Of a stretch of DNA of 64,000 nucleotides, positions 59,524 through 64,000 are shown in pieces. The notes beneath the pieces were generated by a model. The model saw only the letters and a program-made list of their open reading frames with translations. It was not told the DNA's origin and made no database searches. The stretch covers positions 130,055 through 194,054 of the forward strand of contig NZ_LUAX01000005.1 in the NCBI RefSeq assembly GCF_001695575.1. The letters are read 5' to 3'. Within the stretch, counting starts at the first letter, position 1; each line of letters opens with the position of its first letter. The translations under genes were made by a program, and so were the position numbers. This stretch comes from Vibrio europaeus. GTDB taxonomy: Bacteria > Pseudomonadota > Gammaproteobacteria > Enterobacterales > Vibrionaceae.

Positions 59524-59539
59524 AAGCAAACGTTTGCGT
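59524..59539. promoter_or_regulatory. PurR operator upstream of purE
   Basis: AAGCAAACGTTTGCGT is a near-perfect 16-bp palindrome matching the PurR box ACGCAAACGTTTGCGT. It lies about 75 bp upstream of purE, so purine repression of purEK is expected. Confidence 0.8.
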
Positions 59540-59644
59540 CATGGTGAAATACTTAGCTTGGGAATTTATTAATAAATAGCTTTAGTCTCGAATTGAGATT
59601 GTTTGTAAACTTAGGCCAGTAGAGAATAACTAAGGTGTGACTAA

Positions 59645-60202
59645 GTGGAAAACTTTAATCAAGCACTGAACGCTTTGATGGATGGTGAAGTGATCGCTTA
59701 TCCAACCGAGGGAGTCTTTGGTGTGGGGTGCGATCCCGACAATAGCGAAGCAGTGCGCAATTTACTGGAGCTTAAGCAGCGCCCTGCCGATAAAGGACTC
59801 ATTCTTATCGCGGCGAGTTACCAGCAGTTAATTCCGTATATTGATGAATCTCAGCTGACTCAAGAACAGCTAGTCAGGGTCAAGCTGAGTTGGCCAGGGC
59901 CGATCACTTGGATAATGCCATCTAGTCATCGTGTCTCTCAGTGGGTATCCGGTCAACATCAATCGATTGCCGTAAGAGTGACGGATCATCCTTTGGTACA
60001 AAAGATGTGTAATGCGTTCGGAAAGCCGTTAACCTCTACCAGCGCAAACTTGTCCGGTCAGCCGCCATGCATGACAAGTGAAGAAGTTTATTTACAGTTT
60101 GGCTATGACCAGATTGTGGTACTCGAAGGCCAAACGGGTGGTAGAGAAAAGCCCAGCGAAATTCGTGATGCTAAATCACTACAAGTATTGAGACAGGGAT
60201 AA
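59645..60202 (+). CDS. tsaC: Threonylcarbamoyl-AMP synthase TsaC
   Basis: 185 aa Sua5/YrdC enzyme for t6A tRNA modification. Conserved [23 protein letters not shown], and [16 protein letters not shown] start. Upstream of hemF and aroE as in related bacteria (yrdC-aroE). Confidence 0.95.
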   Translation: MENFNQALNALMDGEVIAYPTEGVFGVGCDPDNSEAVRNLLELKQRPADKGLILIAASYQQLIPYIDESQLTQEQLVRVKLSWPGPITWIMPSSHRVSQWVSGQHQSIAVRVTDHPLVQKMCNAFGKPLTSTSANLSGQPPCMTSEEVYLQFGYDQIVVLEGQTGGREKPSEIRDAKSLQVLRQG

Positions 60203-61141
<939 letters not shown>

Positions 61142-61216
61142 TACTTTCCTCCTTATATAGATAGTGATAGGGTCAATGTTCCGCATTGGCCCTTTTTGTT
61201 TCTGATAGGTAAGGAT

Positions 61217-62050
61217 ATGACTCAGCAAATAGACAACTACGTTGTTTTTGGTAACCCAATCGCCCAAAGTAAATCACCATTTATTCATACGCTATTTGCT
61301 CGTCAAACTAATCAGTCTTTGACCTATACCACTCAGAGTCCGGCAACCGATGCTTTTGTCCAAGCTGCGAGTGAGTTTTTTGCAGAGGGTGGCAAAGGGT
61401 GCAATGTCACTGTGCCATTTAAAGAGGACGCGTTCCGCTTTGCGAGTCGTGTCACCGAGCGCGCTCAGTTAGCTGGCGCAGTTAATACGCTAAAAAAACT
61501 TGATGATGGTGAGATTCTTGGCGACAACACTGATGGCGAAGGGCTTGTCCAAGACTTGTTGCAATATCAGGTCACGCTTAAAGAGGCTCGTATTCTGCTG
61601 ATTGGGGCTGGTGGTGCCGCGCGAGGTGTGATTAAACCATTACTCGATCAGCAACCTGCTGAAATTGTGGTCACCAATCGTACCTATGCTAAAGCGCAGC
61701 AGTTGGCAGAAATGTTTCAGCCTTATGGAAAGATATCTGCCCAACCAATGGATGCTGTGTCTGAGAGCTTTGATTTGATCATTAACTCAACATCGTCGAG
61801 CTTAAGTGGAGAGTTACCCGCTATCTCTAGCGCTATTTTCTCACCTCAAAGCACCGTCTACGACATGATGTATGGTGCAGGGAAAACGACCTTTAATCAG
61901 TGGGCAACAGATAATGGCGTAATCAAGGTATATGATGGTCTAGGCATGCTGGTAGGGCAGGCAGCGGAAAGCTTTATGTTGTGGCGTGGACTAAGGCCTG
62001 GTACAAAGCAGATTTTGCGTGAACTGAGAAAAAACCTAGAGGGCCTGTAA
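61217..62050 (+). CDS. aroE: Shikimate dehydrogenase
   Basis: 277 aa NADP enzyme of chorismate synthesis. [10 protein letters not shown] (substrate), [11 protein letters not shown] (Lys of active site), and [12 protein letters not shown] (nucleotide). Start 61217, AAGG upstream; the frame extends back to 61196. Coupled to the next gene by TAATG. Confidence 0.96.
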   Translation: MTQQIDNYVVFGNPIAQSKSPFIHTLFARQTNQSLTYTTQSPATDAFVQAASEFFAEGGKGCNVTVPFKEDAFRFASRVTERAQLAGAVNTLKKLDDGEILGDNTDGEGLVQDLLQYQVTLKEARILLIGAGGAARGVIKPLLDQQPAEIVVTNRTYAKAQQLAEMFQPYGKISAQPMDAVSESFDLIINSTSSSLSGELPAISSAIFSPQSTVYDMMYGAGKTTFNQWATDNGVIKVYDGLGMLVGQAAESFMLWRGLRPGTKQILRELRKNLEGL

Positions 62051-62316
62051 TGAACCAATCTATTCTTTTTCCTGATATCCAATCATGGGATGAAGATAGG
62101 CAAGCGGTATTGTTTTCTGCGCAGCAAGCTGGGGCGCTGATTCAGTGCTTAGTCAGTAAAACGGAACTAGAGAAGTTGTCAGGTCAAACAGTTGAGAATG
62201 AGCAGCAAGCTCTCGAAGTATTTTCTCAATACCGTTTTGACCTTGAAGAGCTTGCTGAAGAGTTACTAGAAGACGAAGAATTTAATTCACAAGGTTGGAT
62301 AGAAGTCGTTAGATAA
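62050..62316 (+). CDS. DUF1488 family protein (YrdB-like)
   Basis: 88 aa acidic protein with the DUF1488 pattern (ILFPD...WDEDRQAVLFSAQQAG...CLVS). Start overlaps aroE stop. Function unknown; genome neighbour of aroE in E. coli (yrdB). Confidence 0.88.
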   Translation: MNQSILFPDIQSWDEDRQAVLFSAQQAGALIQCLVSKTELEKLSGQTVENEQQALEVFSQYRFDLEELAEELLEDEEFNSQGWIEVVR

Positions 62317-62857
62317 TATCTTCCACTTGGTGTAGGTAGTCTTCTTTATTCTGCACATAGTTGTCTGCTGATTTTTGTAAGAACGCGCGTTCCTTTTCAT
62401 TGAGTGGACGCGCTTGCTTAGCAGGGCTACCTACGTACAAAAATCCGCTTTCCAGAACTTTACCCGGGGGAACTAAACTCCCGGCACCTATCATTACCTC
62501 TTCTTCTATTACCACACCATCTAGGACAATCGCGCCCATTCCCACTAACACTCGATCTTTGATCGTGCAGCCGTGTAGCATCACTTTGTGACCAATAGTG
62601 ACATCATTACCAATGAGCAGAGGGTAGCCGTCAGGGTTTTCTTTATTCTTGTGGGTGACATGCAACACACTGCCATCTTGGATATTGGTGCGATCGCCAA
62701 TATGAATATGGTTTACATCACCTCGCGCTGCGACGAGCGGCCAGACACTGGAGTCGTCTCCAATACGAATATCGCCAACTAATACTGAGCTGCTATCTAT
62801 ATAGACTCTTTCACCTAATAGCGGAGTAATACCTTTGTAACTGCGTAGAGAACTCAT
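62309..62857 (-). CDS. yrdA: Gamma carbonic anhydrase family protein (YrdA-like)
   Basis: 182 aa left-handed beta-helix with hexapeptide repeats (GDIRIGDDSSVWPLV, GDRTNIQDGSVLH, GHKVMLHGC). Metal-binding His residues are in HVTHK, GHKVMLHG. Carbonic anhydrase activity unproven for YrdA. Convergent, overlapping DUF1488 gene by 8 bases. Confidence 0.93.
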   Translation of the reverse strand: MSSLRSYKGITPLLGERVYIDSSSVLVGDIRIGDDSSVWPLVAARGDVNHIHIGDRTNIQDGSVLHVTHKNKENPDGYPLLIGNDVTIGHKVMLHGCTIKDRVLVGMGAIVLDGVVIEEEVMIGAGSLVPPGKVLESGFLYVGSPAKQARPLNEKERAFLQKSADNYVQNKEDYLHQVEDII

Positions 62858-62977
62858 TTTTTCTCCTTATATAGAGGGAATCTTGCCATGGTAGGGGTAG
62901 AAAAGTGGCAAAAATAGGTCGTTTTGAATAGAAAATACTCAAACAATAAAAAAATCAAAAAAAACTGAAAAAAGGGC

Positions 62978-63005
62978 TTGCCAATGTGATGGCGATCTCT
63001 ATAAT
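62978..63005 (+). promoter_or_regulatory. rRNA promoter P1
   Basis: TTGCCA (62978-62983), 16 bp, TATAAT (63000-63005), followed by a GC-rich discriminator (GCCCCC) typical of stringent control, and preceded by an A-rich UP element (62930-62976). Confidence 0.8.
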
Positions 63006-63106
63006 GCCCCCTCGCTGACACGGGAACGCTTCGAAAGAAACGAGAGCCCAGTTAGCAAGGTCAATTAGCCAAGTGGAAACGCTTGAAAAAAGTTTGAAAA
63101 AAGTGG

Positions 63107-63188
63107 TTGACACTAAACTTTATCTCGCTAAAATGACCGCCTCTTCCGAAGTGATGTGAGTCACAAAGAAGAAAAGCTCTTTAACAAT
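63107..63188 (+). promoter_or_regulatory. rRNA promoter P2 and boxA antiterminator
   Basis: TTGACA (63107-63112), 16 bp, TAAAAT (63129-63134). The leader then carries GCTCTTTAACAAT (63176-63188), the boxA element of Nus antitermination. Confidence 0.8.
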
Positions 63189-63401
63189 ATAAACCTATCA
63201 ATCTGTGTGGGCACTCGTTGATGATAATCCAATTAGAAACTTCGGTTTCAAATTAGGTTTCAATGAAACGAAGTGACCAACGAGATTAAGTTTACTTAGT
63301 CTTGGCACAGTCAATTCATTATCGTTCTGTTGGAACGATAATAGCTTTAAAATTACATTAGTAGTTTTGAAGTCAGTATTCATTGAGCCGACCAAAATCT
63401 T

Positions 63402-64000
<599 letters not shown>

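Overview
The window is a piece of chromosome from a gammaproteobacterium of the Vibrionaceae, most likely the genus Vibrio. The order dnaA-dnaN-recF-gyrB, ibpA, avtA, glyS-glyQ, tusA, ilvGMEDA, comM, dsbA-srkA, trkH-trkA-rsmB-fmt-def, dprA-smg, purEK, tsaC-hemF-aroE and then a 16S rRNA gene is the Vibrio chromosome 1 arrangement next to the replication origin (compare, from memory, the VC0008-VC0058 stretch of V. cholerae). The 16S start at the right edge reads as Vibrio-like. The species cannot be fixed from this alone.

Layout. 1-1991: leftward polar amino-acid ABC transporter; its ATPase runs off the left edge. 1992-8554: GATC-rich dnaA control region, then dnaA-dnaN-recF-gyrB. 8555-9920: small heat-shock protein with a sigma-32-like promoter and a long leader, then a small lipoprotein. 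9934-14397: avtA and the two glycyl-tRNA synthetase subunits. 14580-15396: yybP-ykoY-type manganese riboswitch ahead of an UPF0016 (MneA-like) manganese exporter. 15553-18579: small membrane proteins, tusA, a LysR regulator and an AcuI-type reductase. 18777-25357: ilvG-M-E-D-A with leader peptide ilvL and its attenuator. 25566-30830: comM, a DUF2860 outer-membrane protein, a YihG-like acyltransferase, dsbA and srkA.

30836-44558 is a 13.7 kb integrated prophage bounded by a perfect 21-bp direct repeat. It has a P2-type integrase, a LexA-like repressor, a Cox-like regulator and a P2 gpA-type HUH replication protein. It has no tail, portal or terminase genes. Its late region instead has a small A32/FtsK-like packaging ATPase, a ~300-aa candidate double-jelly-roll capsid protein, many one-helix membrane proteins, a spike-like protein with a tail-fibre-type motif, a transglycosylase, a holin-like protein and a 37-aa very basic peptide. 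This is the architecture of a tailless, membrane-containing virus (corticovirus PM2 and the non-tailed temperate Vibrio phages). At its right end three AT-rich, oppositely oriented genes, two of them membrane proteins, form an unexplained accessory module. The prophage separates srkA-dsbA from ccoG and yihD, and one att copy is the ccoG terminator hairpin.

44588-62857 is core again: ccoG, yihD, an unlisted 55-aa basic ORF, a Spo0M-like protein, a TrhA/hemolysin III protein, trkH-trkA, rsmB-fmt-def, a LysM protein, dprA-smg-topoisomerase zinc-ribbon protein, purK-purE with a PurR box, and tsaC-hemF-aroE-DUF1488 with yrdA. 62858-64000 holds tandem rRNA promoters, a boxA antiterminator and the first ~600 nt of 16S rRNA. 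No tRNA, CRISPR array or insertion sequence was seen.
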